In this document: positions 6,917 through 15,046 of the stretch, in pieces | How positions within the stretch are numbered: position 1 is the first letter of the stretch | Layout of the letters: each line of letters begins with the position of its first letter | Source: a bacterium | GTDB lineage: Bacteria > Armatimonadota > Chthonomonadetes > Chthonomonadales > Chthonomonadaceae | Length of the DNA: 16,624 nucleotides | Assembly (NCBI GenBank): GCA_021805405.1 | Contig: JAJZFK010000432.1 | Span: 1-16,624, forward strand | Direction of reading: 5' to 3' | Translations under genes and position numbers: made by a program | Notes under the pieces: model-generated | What the model was told of the DNA's origin: nothing | Databases searched by the model: none | What the model saw: the letters and a program-made list of their open reading frames with translations, nothing else

Positions 6917-7687
6917 ATGGCTCAAGAGGTAGTGACGGCGGCCCGAACACCAGATACCGTACGCTTTAACGGTAGTAAAGAACAGTACGTACAGGCGATG
7001 TTTGCAGAAATAGCGCCCCGTTACGACCTGCTTAATGATTTACTCAGTTTTCGCATGCACCGCAAATGGCGGAAGTTAGCAGTACGGCTTGCCGGCGTTA
7101 GTAGCGGACAGACTTGCCTGGATGTTTGCACAGGAACAGGTGCATTCGCCGTAGATTTGGCGCGCGCAGTGGGTACGGAAGGTAAGGTTGCTGGTTCGGA
7201 TTTTTGTCCACCCATGATCAAGGCTGGGCTAAACACACTGCAAGCCGCCTCGCACGCACCCATTCGCATGACGGTGGGTAACACAGAGACGCTTCCATTT
7301 GCTACGGGAGTTTTTGATGTTGTTACCGTAGGTTTTGGAATTCGTAACGTGGAATCAATTTCATCTGCACTCCGCGAGATGGCCCGAGTGGCGAAACCCG
7401 GCGGAAAGATTGTGGTACTTGAATTCACCCGACCGGAAGGCGTCTCCCCGCTCATAAACTGGTACCTCTTCCACTTCCTACCGTGGTTGGGTGGGTTGTT
7501 AAGCAGACGCGATGCCTACAACTACCTTCCGCAGTCTATGAAGTCGTTTGTTAACCGCCACGAGCTTGCGCAGACCATGGAGCAGAGTGGTATCGACAAT
7601 ATCACAGTTCGCAGTCTCAATTTTGGAACGGTATGCATTCACATTGGCACCCGCAACGAAGCCAAGCAGGAGGCATATTCCCGATGA
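6917..7687 (+). CDS. menG: Demethylmenaquinone methyltransferase
   Basis: An SAM-dependent C-methyltransferase that converts demethylmenaquinone to menaquinone, the last step of the pathway (UbiE is the name where it also serves ubiquinone). The 256-residue protein has all the family marks: MFAEIAPRYDLLNDLLSFRMHRKWRK (about 29-53), SAM motif I LDVCTGTGAFA (68-78), GSDF (93-96), the TLPF-DVVTVGFGIRN block (125-144), VAKPGGKIVVLEFTRP (158-173) and YNYLPQSM (201-208). The ATG at 6917 has CAGGAAG 13 bases upstream, a rather long gap. The stop overlaps the next start as ATGA, so it is coupled to the polyprenyl diphosphate synthase. With no ubiquinone genes visible, menaquinone is the likelier product. 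Confidence 0.93.
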   Translation: MAQEVVTAARTPDTVRFNGSKEQYVQAMFAEIAPRYDLLNDLLSFRMHRKWRKLAVRLAGVSSGQTCLDVCTGTGAFAVDLARAVGTEGKVAGSDFCPPMIKAGLNTLQAASHAPIRMTVGNTETLPFATGVFDVVTVGFGIRNVESISSALREMARVAKPGGKIVVLEFTRPEGVSPLINWYLFHFLPWLGGLLSRRDAYNYLPQSMKSFVNRHELAQTMEQSGIDNITVRSLNFGTVCIHIGTRNEAKQEAYSR

Positions 7688-8703
7688 GTGCACCACTTCA
7701 TGTCGTCAACCCCAGCACGTCTTCATCGGCGAGCGCCCTGTTGGACTATGTGCGCCCGGATATGGATGCCGTTGAGACACGCATGCAAGCCGAGGTTGGA
7801 TCGGATGTACGCGCCATCTCTGAACTAACGTGCTCACTGCTGCAGGCTGGTGGGAAGAGGCTACGTCCTGCTATGGTCGCTCTCGCAGCACGCTCATGGC
7901 AATCCAACGCCGACCGCGACAGAATAGCGATGGTGGGTGCGGCCGTTGAATTTGTGCACATGGCAACGCTCGTTCATGACGACGTGGTAGATAATACAGC
8001 TATGCGCCGTGGTAAGCCAACCGCTAATGCTATATTTGGCAACGGTACGGCTGTGCTAAGCGGAGACTACATGCTAGCGCGCGCAATGAGGCTGCTGGCG
8101 GTGGATGGCGATCTACGAATCATTCGCACAGTGTCCGAAATCACGATAGCAATGAGCGAGGGCGAGGTTATGGAGATCGGGGCAACGGGAGTGCCCGATC
8201 TGCCGCTTACCGACTATTTTGAGATCCTCCGCAAGAAAACCGCTGTGTTCGTAGAAGGCTGTTGTCGAGCTGGAGCTATCCTGGCAGGTGCAACCCCGGA
8301 GGCTGAGGATGCTCTGGGGCAGTATGGGTTCGGTTTGGGCATGGCGTTTCAAATCGCCGACGACCTGCTGGACTATAATGGGGAACCAGCCCTCACCGGC
8401 AAGCCCGTTGGTAGCGACCTTAGAGACGGGCGAGCCACTCTGCCGTGGCTCATCGCCATGCAGGAAGCGTCGCCCTCGGAGCGAAAATGCCTCATGGAGG
8501 CGTTTGGAAACTGTGCACTAGATGCGGATGGAATTGAGGACGTGGTGAACGCACTGGTGACTCACGATGCCTTTAACCGCACTAGGGAAGCCGCAAGACA
8601 GTACGTTGAGACTGCGCATAGCGCGCTGACAGTTTTGCCGTACTCTCCCGCCAGAGAGTGCCTGGAGGCCCTCACCGATTACGTTGTTCAACGCAGTGGT
8701 TAG
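7684..8703 (+). CDS. Long-chain (hepta/octaprenyl-type) polyprenyl diphosphate synthase
   Basis: This trans-prenyltransferase adds isopentenyl diphosphate units to an allylic primer, making the side chain of menaquinone. The 339-residue protein has GGKRLRP (57-63), the first Asp-rich motif HDDVVD with Asp99, Asp100 and Asp103, RRGKPTAN after it, the KT motif (185-186), and the second Asp-rich motif QIADDLLDY with Asp226, Asp227 and Asp230. The alanine five residues before the first motif (ATLVHDD) is small, which fits long-chain rather than farnesyl products. Exact chain length cannot be read. The ATG at 7684 overlaps the menG stop (ATGA). An in-frame ATG at 7633 lies inside menG and would add 17 unrelated residues, so I rejected it. 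Confidence 0.92.
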   Translation: MSAPLHVVNPSTSSSASALLDYVRPDMDAVETRMQAEVGSDVRAISELTCSLLQAGGKRLRPAMVALAARSWQSNADRDRIAMVGAAVEFVHMATLVHDDVVDNTAMRRGKPTANAIFGNGTAVLSGDYMLARAMRLLAVDGDLRIIRTVSEITIAMSEGEVMEIGATGVPDLPLTDYFEILRKKTAVFVEGCCRAGAILAGATPEAEDALGQYGFGLGMAFQIADDLLDYNGEPALTGKPVGSDLRDGRATLPWLIAMQEASPSERKCLMEAFGNCALDADGIEDVVNALVTHDAFNRTREAARQYVETAHSALTVLPYSPARECLEALTDYVVQRSG

Positions 8704-8880
8704 CAACCCGGTTGCACTGCTGTTAGAGGCATCCACAAGCAATTCTTGTACGACGGTTTCCTCGTATTGTATTTCGCACATAAAACGTAAACCGTGCGCC
8801 ATTCGGAAGTACTACTACCCAAAACCGGGCTATACTATCCGGAAATCGTAATACTGTAAGGTAACTTAAAGGGTATGAAA

Positions 8881-9927
8881 ATGCCCGCATGTACCCCTAT
8901 CCAGCGCATTTCCCTGGCTGTGAACATTCTACTAATTGCCGTTGTCACCCGTGCAACGGCACAGGTTCCGTTTTCCGGTCCAATTCCATTACGCGATCCT
9001 GCGCCATTTAATCTGCTCTTTTTGCAGTTTCAGCCACAAGGCGCTGACGTTCTAACCGCGGGACAAAACACCTACAGACTTCAGTTAGATCTCATCAATA
9101 ACCTCCTCATTCCCGCGCCAACTGGCTCTTCTGTAATAATTGATAACGAATATCAGCGCCTCACGTTAACGTGGCACCGTGGACTAGGGCACCGGTCTGA
9201 ACTGCAGATACAGGGCGGTATTCTGTGGCGAAACGGCGGCATCCTAGATGGAATTATCACGTTTTATCATCACCTAACCGGCCTACCTGCTGATGCAATT
9301 GATGACCCACTAGGCAGGGACCACTGGCGGCAGTATCGTTCCATATTGCAAGTTCTAAGCGGTACCGGCCGGGTGATCGTCAATCAGGGTAACGGCTTCG
9401 GGCTCGAGGAGACAATGGTCACATTTAAGCACTCGCTTATTCCACCCAGCCATCGCAGCGCAGTCGCCGTACGACTCGCTTTAAAGCTGCCAACTGGTAA
9501 TCCTCGTCTACTACTTGGCAGCGGCAATGTAGATGAGGGTTTATCGCTAGATGCCCGTTATGCCGAGGGCCGGGACATTACGCTCTACGGAAACCTGGGT
9601 GGCGCGATTCTTGGGCATGCCTCTAACCTGCCAGGCGCCGCACCACACGTGCAGCAGGGTATGATTGCTATTGAGTTTCATCCCAACAGCCGCGACAGGT
9701 ACGTTCTGCAGGTAGATGCTGCCAGCGCGGTACTGCACACGGGCAACAACCTTGCCGATCAGGCTAACGTAACTGCCACGTTTGGCTTTACACATGTGAT
9801 GAATTCTCATCTAGCGTTGTACGCATCGTATTCAGAAAACGGAGACATTCATAACTATACTCTTCCAGGCTTTAGCAATATCGGGCCTGATATATCCTTC
9901 TCATTTGGTGCAGAATGGCATCCGTAG
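8881..9927 (+). CDS. DUF3187 family outer-membrane-like protein
   Basis: A 348-residue protein with a signal peptide (hydrophobic segment about residues 11-24, cleavage probably after ATA near 28) and a mature part of alternating polar and hydrophobic strands, as in an outer-membrane beta-barrel. It matches the DUF3187 pattern: an N-terminal PIPLRDPAPFNLLFLQ segment, a GGILDGIITFYHHLTGLP segment, the LALKLPTGN-GSGNVDEGLSLDARY block, and repeated barrel strands to an aromatic-rich C-terminus. Function of the family is unknown. I chose ATG 8881 because AAAGGG at 8868-8873 gives 7-base spacing. The in-frame ATG at 8875 would be only 1 base from that site. A TATACT at 8831-8836 may be its -10. 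The gap to the next gene is 76 bp. Confidence 0.8.
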   Translation: MPACTPIQRISLAVNILLIAVVTRATAQVPFSGPIPLRDPAPFNLLFLQFQPQGADVLTAGQNTYRLQLDLINNLLIPAPTGSSVIIDNEYQRLTLTWHRGLGHRSELQIQGGILWRNGGILDGIITFYHHLTGLPADAIDDPLGRDHWRQYRSILQVLSGTGRVIVNQGNGFGLEETMVTFKHSLIPPSHRSAVAVRLALKLPTGNPRLLLGSGNVDEGLSLDARYAEGRDITLYGNLGGAILGHASNLPGAAPHVQQGMIAIEFHPNSRDRYVLQVDAASAVLHTGNNLADQANVTATFGFTHVMNSHLALYASYSENGDIHNYTLPGFSNIGPDISFSFGAEWHP

Positions 9928-10003
9928 GTGCTCATTGGCATCGTGGTGTCTGCCGTAAATTCTGCCGACTACCAACACCCACAAACCTGAAAGGTCACCG
10001 TTC

Positions 10004-11050
10004 ATGCTGAACTCCGACGAGCTTATAAGCACTCTCACGGGGCTGTATGGCCCACCCGGGCAGGAAAACGAGGTACGCGATTGGCTCACTGCTAAGCTGA
10101 CGGCAATGAACGTTGCCCACCACGTCGACGCAAAAGGCAACGTGGTAGTCATATTTGGAGAGGAGCAGCCCGGTGAGCCAGTTGCAGTTATGGCACACAT
10201 GGATGAAATTGCCCTTATGGTCACCCATCTGGAGGAGGACGGCACGCTGCGTGTGGCCCCACTAGGCGGCGTTTATCCATGGAAGTGGGGTGAAGGTGCC
10301 GTAGAAATCCTCGCACAGGCCGGTACAATTCCAGCAGTGCTCTCGTTTGGCTCCATTCATACTGACCACCCCGGAAGTGTCGCTCAGCAGGCTCGAGAGA
10401 AGCCGCTTGGCTGGAACCATGCATTTCTGTTCACTGGCAAATCACTACAGCAACTACTCGAGGCTGGCGTTAAACCAGGAACACGCGCTGTTTTAGGCCG
10501 TTCGCGCAGAACAGTAACGCGAATGGAAGAGTTCATTGCATCTCCCTTTCTAGATGACAGGGCCGACCTTGCCGTATGGCTGATGGCAATTGAGCGTCTT
10601 GCCGTTAGCCCTGTCGTGCCACGCGTTCCACTGGCTTTTGTCGCAACGGTGTGCGAGGAGGTCGGTGGCGAGGGTGCAAGATACTGGCTTAACCGCACGT
10701 CGGTGGATATCTGTATCGCTCTCGAGATTGGGCCCACCACGCCAGATGCAGTATTTGATATCGACCGCGAGCCCACGATATGGGTTCGCGACGGGTATGC
10801 CGCTATTGATGCGCGAGACTCTGCTATTCTCCACAACTGCGCAAAACAGCTTGAGCAGCGTCCCCATTGGCAGTACCTTTCTCGTGGCGGAAGTGATGCT
10901 TCCTGTAGTGCAGCTATTGGCCTGTGCGCTCGAACAGTGACACTTGGGTTAGCTGTTGATAACTCACACGGATACGAGATTATGCACAAGGATGCTCCCG
11001 AACAGCTGTGCAGGCTGCTGCTGGCGTATTTGAATGAGGTACAGGGTTGA
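10004..11050 (+). CDS. M42 family metallo-aminopeptidase
   Basis: A 348-residue cytosolic dizinc or dicobalt peptidase of the M42 (tetrahedral aminopeptidase / glutamyl aminopeptidase) family; such enzymes trim short peptides. Visible active-site residues are His65 and Asp67 (MAHMDEIALMV), the bridging Asp184 (FLDDRAD), Glu218-Glu219 (catalytic base and ligand, CEEVGGEGA), Glu241 (ALEIGP) and His322 (NSHGYEIMH). All expected ligands are present. Length is typical. No signal peptide. GAAAGG at 9989-9994 with 9-base spacing supports the ATG. Some M42 members were historically annotated as endoglucanases; nothing here supports that. A small hairpin (GGCGC-AAT-GCGCC, 11051-11063) directly follows the stop, but without a T-run. 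Confidence 0.92.
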   Translation: MLNSDELISTLTGLYGPPGQENEVRDWLTAKLTAMNVAHHVDAKGNVVVIFGEEQPGEPVAVMAHMDEIALMVTHLEEDGTLRVAPLGGVYPWKWGEGAVEILAQAGTIPAVLSFGSIHTDHPGSVAQQAREKPLGWNHAFLFTGKSLQQLLEAGVKPGTRAVLGRSRRTVTRMEEFIASPFLDDRADLAVWLMAIERLAVSPVVPRVPLAFVATVCEEVGGEGARYWLNRTSVDICIALEIGPTTPDAVFDIDREPTIWVRDGYAAIDARDSAILHNCAKQLEQRPHWQYLSRGGSDASCSAAIGLCARTVTLGLAVDNSHGYEIMHKDAPEQLCRLLLAYLNEVQG

Positions 11051-11111
11051 GGCGCAATGCGCCAGCATTCACAGTGCCCGTAAAGAAGATACAAGCGATT
11101 GGTGAAAACAG

Positions 11112-12164
11112 ATGAATAACCAGAACTACGATGCAACGAAGTGGCGCCACGATCGAATTGTTCATTCCCAAGGGCAATTCGCGTGGAAGCCTGATTTGTT
11201 TGACAGCAGTATAGAGCGCGATAAATGGCAAGCAGTATTTCGCAACGCGTTTCTGTCGGCGCTCGGCGGTCTTCAAAATTGGCACCGTCCCCCACTAGAC
11301 GCAGTTGTACTCAAGAAAGAACAGATGGATGGCTACTCACGCGAGAGCGTGTCGTTCACCTCCCGGGAGGGCCTTTATGCATTTGGCTACCTCCTCGTGC
11401 CTGACTCCTGCACGGTGCCCGGACCAGCCATTCTCGCGGCACCTGGTCACGGTCGGGGCGTAGACGTATGCGTTGGTATTGGGCCCGATGGAACGCAGCG
11501 CTCGCTTATGGCGCATGACGAATACGCTTCGGATTTCGCCCTGCAGTGCGTTGCTCACGGTTACACAACGCTCGCGCTGGAAGCCATTGGCTTCGGTGTT
11601 CGCCGCGACGAGGTGGCGCAATCTCAGCACCCCGACGCCTCATCATGCACGCGTGACGCTATGGCTGCTCTCATGCTGGGCGAAACCGTGGCCGGCTGGC
11701 GAGTATGGGACGCAATGCGTGGGCTGGACTATCTCGCTACTCGCACGGACTGCGTGGACCCGGCACGTATCGGAGTGATGGGTATTTCTGGTGGCGGCCT
11801 CGTGTCGTTATTCCTCGCAGCTGCCGATACCCGCGTTAAGGCCGCGGTAGTTTCGGCATATTTCAACACCTTTGCCGGCAGCGTGCTTGCCGTGGACCAT
11901 TGCGTTGATAATTTCGTACCGGGCCTGTTAAATATTTGCGAGATGCCTGATCTTGCTGCACTGGTTGCGCCGCGTTACCTGTTCACCGAAAGCGGTACCG
12001 ACGACCCGATATTCCCGCTGCCCACCTTTCAGACCGCGATAAAGCAGGCTGCGGACATCTACACAGCCTTTGGCGTCAGTGAAAACTTTCAGTGGGAGGT
12101 GTTTGAGGGTGGCCACCGGTTTAACGGGGGTGGTGCATTCGCGTACCTGTCGTCACTCCTTTAG
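11112..12164 (+). CDS. Alpha/beta hydrolase, acetyl-xylan-esterase/Abhydrolase_7-like
   Basis: A 350-residue alpha/beta hydrolase with no export signal. After an N-terminal segment of about 75 residues comes the fold: TSREGLYAFGYLLVP, APGHGRG (oxyanion-side loop), a long insert with AIGFGVRRDE, then the nucleophile elbow GVMGISGGG with Ser226, the acid in TESGTDDPI (Asp297 or 298) and the base in FEGGHRFNG (His335). It resembles the large hydrolase group of Abhydrolase_7 and acetyl xylan esterases. Substrate is not readable. GGTGA at 11101-11105 is a modest ribosome binding site. It lies 61 bp after the peptidase and 53 bp before the GH35 gene, so it may be co-transcribed with the glycosidase and act on acylated sugars, but that is inference. 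Confidence 0.85.
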   Translation: MNNQNYDATKWRHDRIVHSQGQFAWKPDLFDSSIERDKWQAVFRNAFLSALGGLQNWHRPPLDAVVLKKEQMDGYSRESVSFTSREGLYAFGYLLVPDSCTVPGPAILAAPGHGRGVDVCVGIGPDGTQRSLMAHDEYASDFALQCVAHGYTTLALEAIGFGVRRDEVAQSQHPDASSCTRDAMAALMLGETVAGWRVWDAMRGLDYLATRTDCVDPARIGVMGISGGGLVSLFLAAADTRVKAAVVSAYFNTFAGSVLAVDHCVDNFVPGLLNICEMPDLAALVAPRYLFTESGTDDPIFPLPTFQTAIKQAADIYTAFGVSENFQWEVFEGGHRFNGGGAFAYLSSLL

Positions 12165-12178
12165 CCGTACACAGTTCC

Positions 12179-12202
12179 CACATGCTCAAATTGAGCGTTG
12201 TG
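12179..12202 (+). other. Small hairpin before the GH35 gene
   Basis: GCTCA (12184-12188) and TGAGC (12192-12196) pair around AAT, extended by CACA (12179-12182) with TGTG (12199-12202) across a small internal loop. It ends just before the AGGAG ribosome binding site at 12204-12208. There is no T-run, so it is not a clear terminator; it may affect translation of the GH35 mRNA. Confidence 0.3.
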
Positions 12203-12217
12203 CAGGAGACCTGAAAG

Positions 12218-14695
12218 ATGAGTAAAATTAAGCGGCGCGAGTTTTTGAGTTCCGCTGCTGCCTTGTTTGCCGCGGGTGAAATCGTTGCGGGTAACAACGC
12301 CAACGCAGCTTCGATTACAAAGACGATAAGCGTGCAGGTTTCACCTCTTGAGGGGCTACCCACCGAGATTTACAGGATGGGTACCGCGTTAGGCGGCCAC
12401 GGTGATATTTTAAAAGTTGACGCCGCTAGTCTGCTCCTAAACGGCAAACGCTGGTTACCCGCCATGGGCGAGTTTCACTACGCACGGTACCCCCACCTTC
12501 TGTGGAGAACAGAATTACTGAAAATGAAGGCTGGCGGACTAGAGATTGTATCAACCTACGTCTTCTGGATTTACCACGAAGAAACAAAGGGACACTGGCG
12601 CTGGGACGGGAAGCGCGATTTACGGCGATTTGCCCAGCTTTGCAAGGAAGTGGGACTGCATCTGGTGGTACGCTGCGGCCCATGGTGCCATGGCGAGGTG
12701 CGAAACGGTGGTCTTCCAGACTGGCTGCAGCATTCTGGCTGCAAGCTTCGCAGTACCGATTCTCGCTTTCTTGGGTATACACGCCAGCTCTATGGCCAGA
12801 TAGCGCGGCAATTGAACGGGTTGCTGTGGAAGCAGGGTGGCCCTGTCATTGGGATACAGGTAGATAACGAATACGGTGGTCCTGCAGGGTACCTGCTCGC
12901 GCTTAAAGCTATGGCAGTTGAGCTCGGTATCGATGTACCTTTATACAATCGCACAGGATGGCCAGATTTAAGTACACCAATGCCGGATGGTGAACTAATA
13001 CCGCTTTACGGGGCATACGCAAACGGGTTTTGGGACCGATCCCTTAAACCTGTGCCGCCTGGCTACCTCGCGGGTTTTGATATAAGCCCTGCGCCTCAGG
13101 CTCAGGCAGCAGCAATGGGGGCTCCCACTAGCGCATCTCTAAACACAGGAGCGCATAAAGCTGAATTCATCTATCCCTATCTCTGCTGCGAGATTGGCGG
13201 AGGCATGGAGACCAGTTACCACAGGCGTGTACGGTTAGAGCCGCACGACGTATACGCCATCGCTCTGGTAAAACTGGCTAGTGGTAACTGTCTACAAGGT
13301 TATTACATGTACCACGGTGGTACCAACCCTCATGGTCAGCTCAGTTCAATGGAGGAGGCGCAGGCATCCGGTGGATGGAACGACCTTCCACAGCTAACCT
13401 ACGATTTCTACGCACCCTTGGGCGAATATGGCGAAGCTCGACCACACTATTACCTCCTGCGAAAGTTGCATCTTTTTCAACAGGTGTATGGTGAACAACT
13501 AGCAGCTGGCAAGACTGTTATTGCACCGAGTCCTAGCGGATTTTCGTGGAGCATACGAGTAAATGACGAAAGCGGTTTCCTCTTTGTTAACAACTACGCA
13601 GTCCTCACACCACATGCCGCTGTGGGAAAAGTGCAATTTAATATCGAACTTCCAAAGGGTGCCATCACGGTGCCGGTTCTACCGGTAACCGTGCCAGCCA
13701 ACAGCACGTTCTTTTGGGAAATTGGCACGGATTACACATGCACTGCGCAACCACTGTACCAATTTGAGCACCATGGCAAAAATGTACGATTTTACCAGAT
13801 TATTGAGGGTATACCCGCAGAATGGCAGTTGAATAGAGCAAAACTGGTGTTGACCAATGTGTATGAAACGGAGTTCCACACAAATGCTATTGGCACCAGT
13901 ACAAACACGACCGTTTTACAGTTTAGTCGCGGCAGCAGGCAGCCTCTGTTCGAATATGCAACAGCAGATGGAAAACACCAACAGGTCGTGCTCCTAACGC
14001 CAGAAGACGGCGGAGCGCTTACCCACATCATTGTCAAAGGGCGAACTCATGCAGTACTCTCCCGCTTTCCACTATGGCAAGATGGAGATAATGTCGTAGT
14101 AGACTGCCCCGAAGGTGAAAGCGTAGAGATAGCCTTAATGCCGGCGCTTCACCTGCGAGTAGGCAACAAACCACTAGCACCACCCACCGTGGATGGTAAC
14201 TTCTCGAGCTACAAACTGCCCGTTCCAAACGTGCCTCTGCCATCCATCAAACTGGTCAAGGTACGCAATGCGGGCCCGGCGCGCAAAATCACCATGGGTA
14301 CTGCGGGCGTCGCACAGGGCCCGGTTGATAACGATTATAAGTCGGCAGCAGTATGGCGGGTAGAAACCGATTGGCACGCACTAAGTCTGTTTCCTGGCCA
14401 ATTGCTTCTGGAAGTGCGCTATATAGGCGACTGTGCGCGCTTTGTGCACGGCACCACCACTCTCGTCGATAATTTCTACAACGGCAGGCCGTTCCCTCTG
14501 CAGATTGATCCATCCTATTTCGGTCCGATGACTGGACCGTTGAACTTGCAGGTATTGCCACTAACCAAGGATGCACCTATCTACCTTCCCAAGGACGCGT
14601 GGCCGCAATTTGATGCCAACGATACACCGGTAGCCGAAGTAGTAGAGACAAAATTGAAGGCAACGCACCGACTTTATCTTACAACTCATGTATAG
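12218..14695 (+). CDS. Tat-exported GH35 beta-galactosidase-like enzyme
   Basis: An 825-residue protein. The N-terminus has a twin-arginine signal (KRREFL at 5-10, then a hydrophobic run to about 30), so it is probably exported folded. The GH35 barrel spans about 65-420: GEFHYARYP, LLKMKAGGLEIVSTYVFW, the RCGPWCHGEVRNGGLPDWL block, then GIQVDNEYG with Glu218 as expected acid/base, and YPYLCCEIGGGME with Glu325 as the likely nucleophile. TYDFYAPLGEYG near 410 is also a GH35 mark. The remaining 400 residues look like beta-sandwich accessory domains. GH35 members usually remove terminal beta-galactose. Final specificity is not certain. AGGAG with 9-base spacing supports the ATG. It is the last gene before the hrcA regulatory region. 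Confidence 0.88.
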   Translation: MSKIKRREFLSSAAALFAAGEIVAGNNANAASITKTISVQVSPLEGLPTEIYRMGTALGGHGDILKVDAASLLLNGKRWLPAMGEFHYARYPHLLWRTELLKMKAGGLEIVSTYVFWIYHEETKGHWRWDGKRDLRRFAQLCKEVGLHLVVRCGPWCHGEVRNGGLPDWLQHSGCKLRSTDSRFLGYTRQLYGQIARQLNGLLWKQGGPVIGIQVDNEYGGPAGYLLALKAMAVELGIDVPLYNRTGWPDLSTPMPDGELIPLYGAYANGFWDRSLKPVPPGYLAGFDISPAPQAQAAAMGAPTSASLNTGAHKAEFIYPYLCCEIGGGMETSYHRRVRLEPHDVYAIALVKLASGNCLQGYYMYHGGTNPHGQLSSMEEAQASGGWNDLPQLTYDFYAPLGEYGEARPHYYLLRKLHLFQQVYGEQLAAGKTVIAPSPSGFSWSIRVNDESGFLFVNNYAVLTPHAAVGKVQFNIELPKGAITVPVLPVTVPANSTFFWEIGTDYTCTAQPLYQFEHHGKNVRFYQIIEGIPAEWQLNRAKLVLTNVYETEFHTNAIGTSTNTTVLQFSRGSRQPLFEYATADGKHQQVVLLTPEDGGALTHIIVKGRTHAVLSRFPLWQDGDNVVVDCPEGESVEIALMPALHLRVGNKPLAPPTVDGNFSSYKLPVPNVPLPSIKLVKVRNAGPARKITMGTAGVAQGPVDNDYKSAAVWRVETDWHALSLFPGQLLLEVRYIGDCARFVHGTTTLVDNFYNGRPFPLQIDPSYFGPMTGPLNLQVLPLTKDAPIYLPKDAWPQFDANDTPVAEVVETKLKATHRLYLTTHV

Positions 14696-14821
14696 TGGCG
14701 GTACCTTTCAAGAGACACGTTGAAGTTCACCTGGAAAGTAAACTGCATGGGTAAGGATGTATTTGTGTACAGAATGCGGAAAAATGCACACAATGGCCGC
14801 ATATGGTAGGAGGATTGAATA

Positions 14822-14941
14822 TTGCGATTTATCCTCGCAACTAGCAACGCCACCAACCTCTTGGATGCCAAAAAGATCCATGGCAGCTACTGCGATTTAT
14901 CGCGACAATTCCTTAGCGTCAGCGTTAGGAGTTATCAATAA
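14822..14941 (+). CDS. Possible 39-residue small protein or gene remnant
   Basis: TAGGAGGA at 14807-14814 is the strongest Shine-Dalgarno match in the window. Seven bases later TTG opens a 39-residue frame beginning MRFILATSNATNLLDAKK and ending at TAA 14939-14941, just before the hrcA -35 box. The first residues faintly recall the start of Ham1/RdgB-type nucleotidases (ATSNA), but nothing after supports that, so it could be a decayed start or chance. No promoter is seen for it. Low confidence. Confidence 0.25.
   Translation: MRFILATSNATNLLDAKKIHGSYCDLSRQFLSVSVRSYQ
14892..14903. repeat. Inverted repeat GCGAT-TT-ATCGC
   Basis: Perfect 5-bp arms around TT, located 41 bases upstream of the hrcA -35 box. 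It includes the second copy of the direct repeat TGCGATTTATC, whose first copy is at 14823-14833. Possible operator half-site; not matched to a known regulator. Confidence 0.3.
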
Positions 14942-14942
14942 C
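14931..14942. repeat. Inverted repeat GTTAT-CA-ATAAC abutting the hrcA -35 box
   Basis: Perfect 5-bp arms separated by CA, ending 1 base before TTGACA of the hrcA promoter. Its position is that of a repressor or activator site. It does not fit the CIRCE consensus (TTAGCACTC-N9-GAGTGCTAA). Confidence 0.35.
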
Positions 14943-14943
14943 C

Positions 14944-14973
14944 TTGACAATCGGCGCTCTACCAACCTATAAT
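14944..14973 (+). promoter_or_regulatory. Near-consensus sigma70 promoter of hrcA-grpE
   Basis: TTGACA (14944-14949) and TATAAT (14968-14973) are both perfect hexamers, separated by 18 bases. Transcription should begin near 14980, giving a leader of about 80 bases before the TTG at 15060. A near-palindrome GACGTATATGTC at 14982-14993 lies just past the expected start. Confidence 0.8.
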
Positions 14974-15046
14974 CTATTGCGTGACGTATATGTCGATTGC
15001 GGGAACGCGAACAGGTGTTGATAGCGAAGCATGATGCGCAGAGTTC

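Noticed and set aside
8753..8795. ACGGTTT / AAACCGT inverted repeat after the prenyl synthase gene as a terminator
   Set aside because: The loop is 29 bases and no T-run follows, so intrinsic termination is unlikely.
10384..11295. 303-residue minus-strand open frame opposite the M42 peptidase
   Set aside because: It is antisense to a protein with complete active-site motifs, and its own translation is rich in Ser, Arg and Cys with no domain pattern.
14891..14940. TTAGCGTC / GTTAGGAG as a degenerate CIRCE element
   Set aside because: The arms are not inverted complements and do not match TTAGCACTC or GAGTGCTAA.
14757..14972. 71-residue frame starting MYLCTECGKMH, resembling a zinc ribbon
   Set aside because: Only one CxxC pair appears, the ribosome binding site touches the ATG with no spacing, and the frame runs through the hrcA promoter. 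Probably chance.
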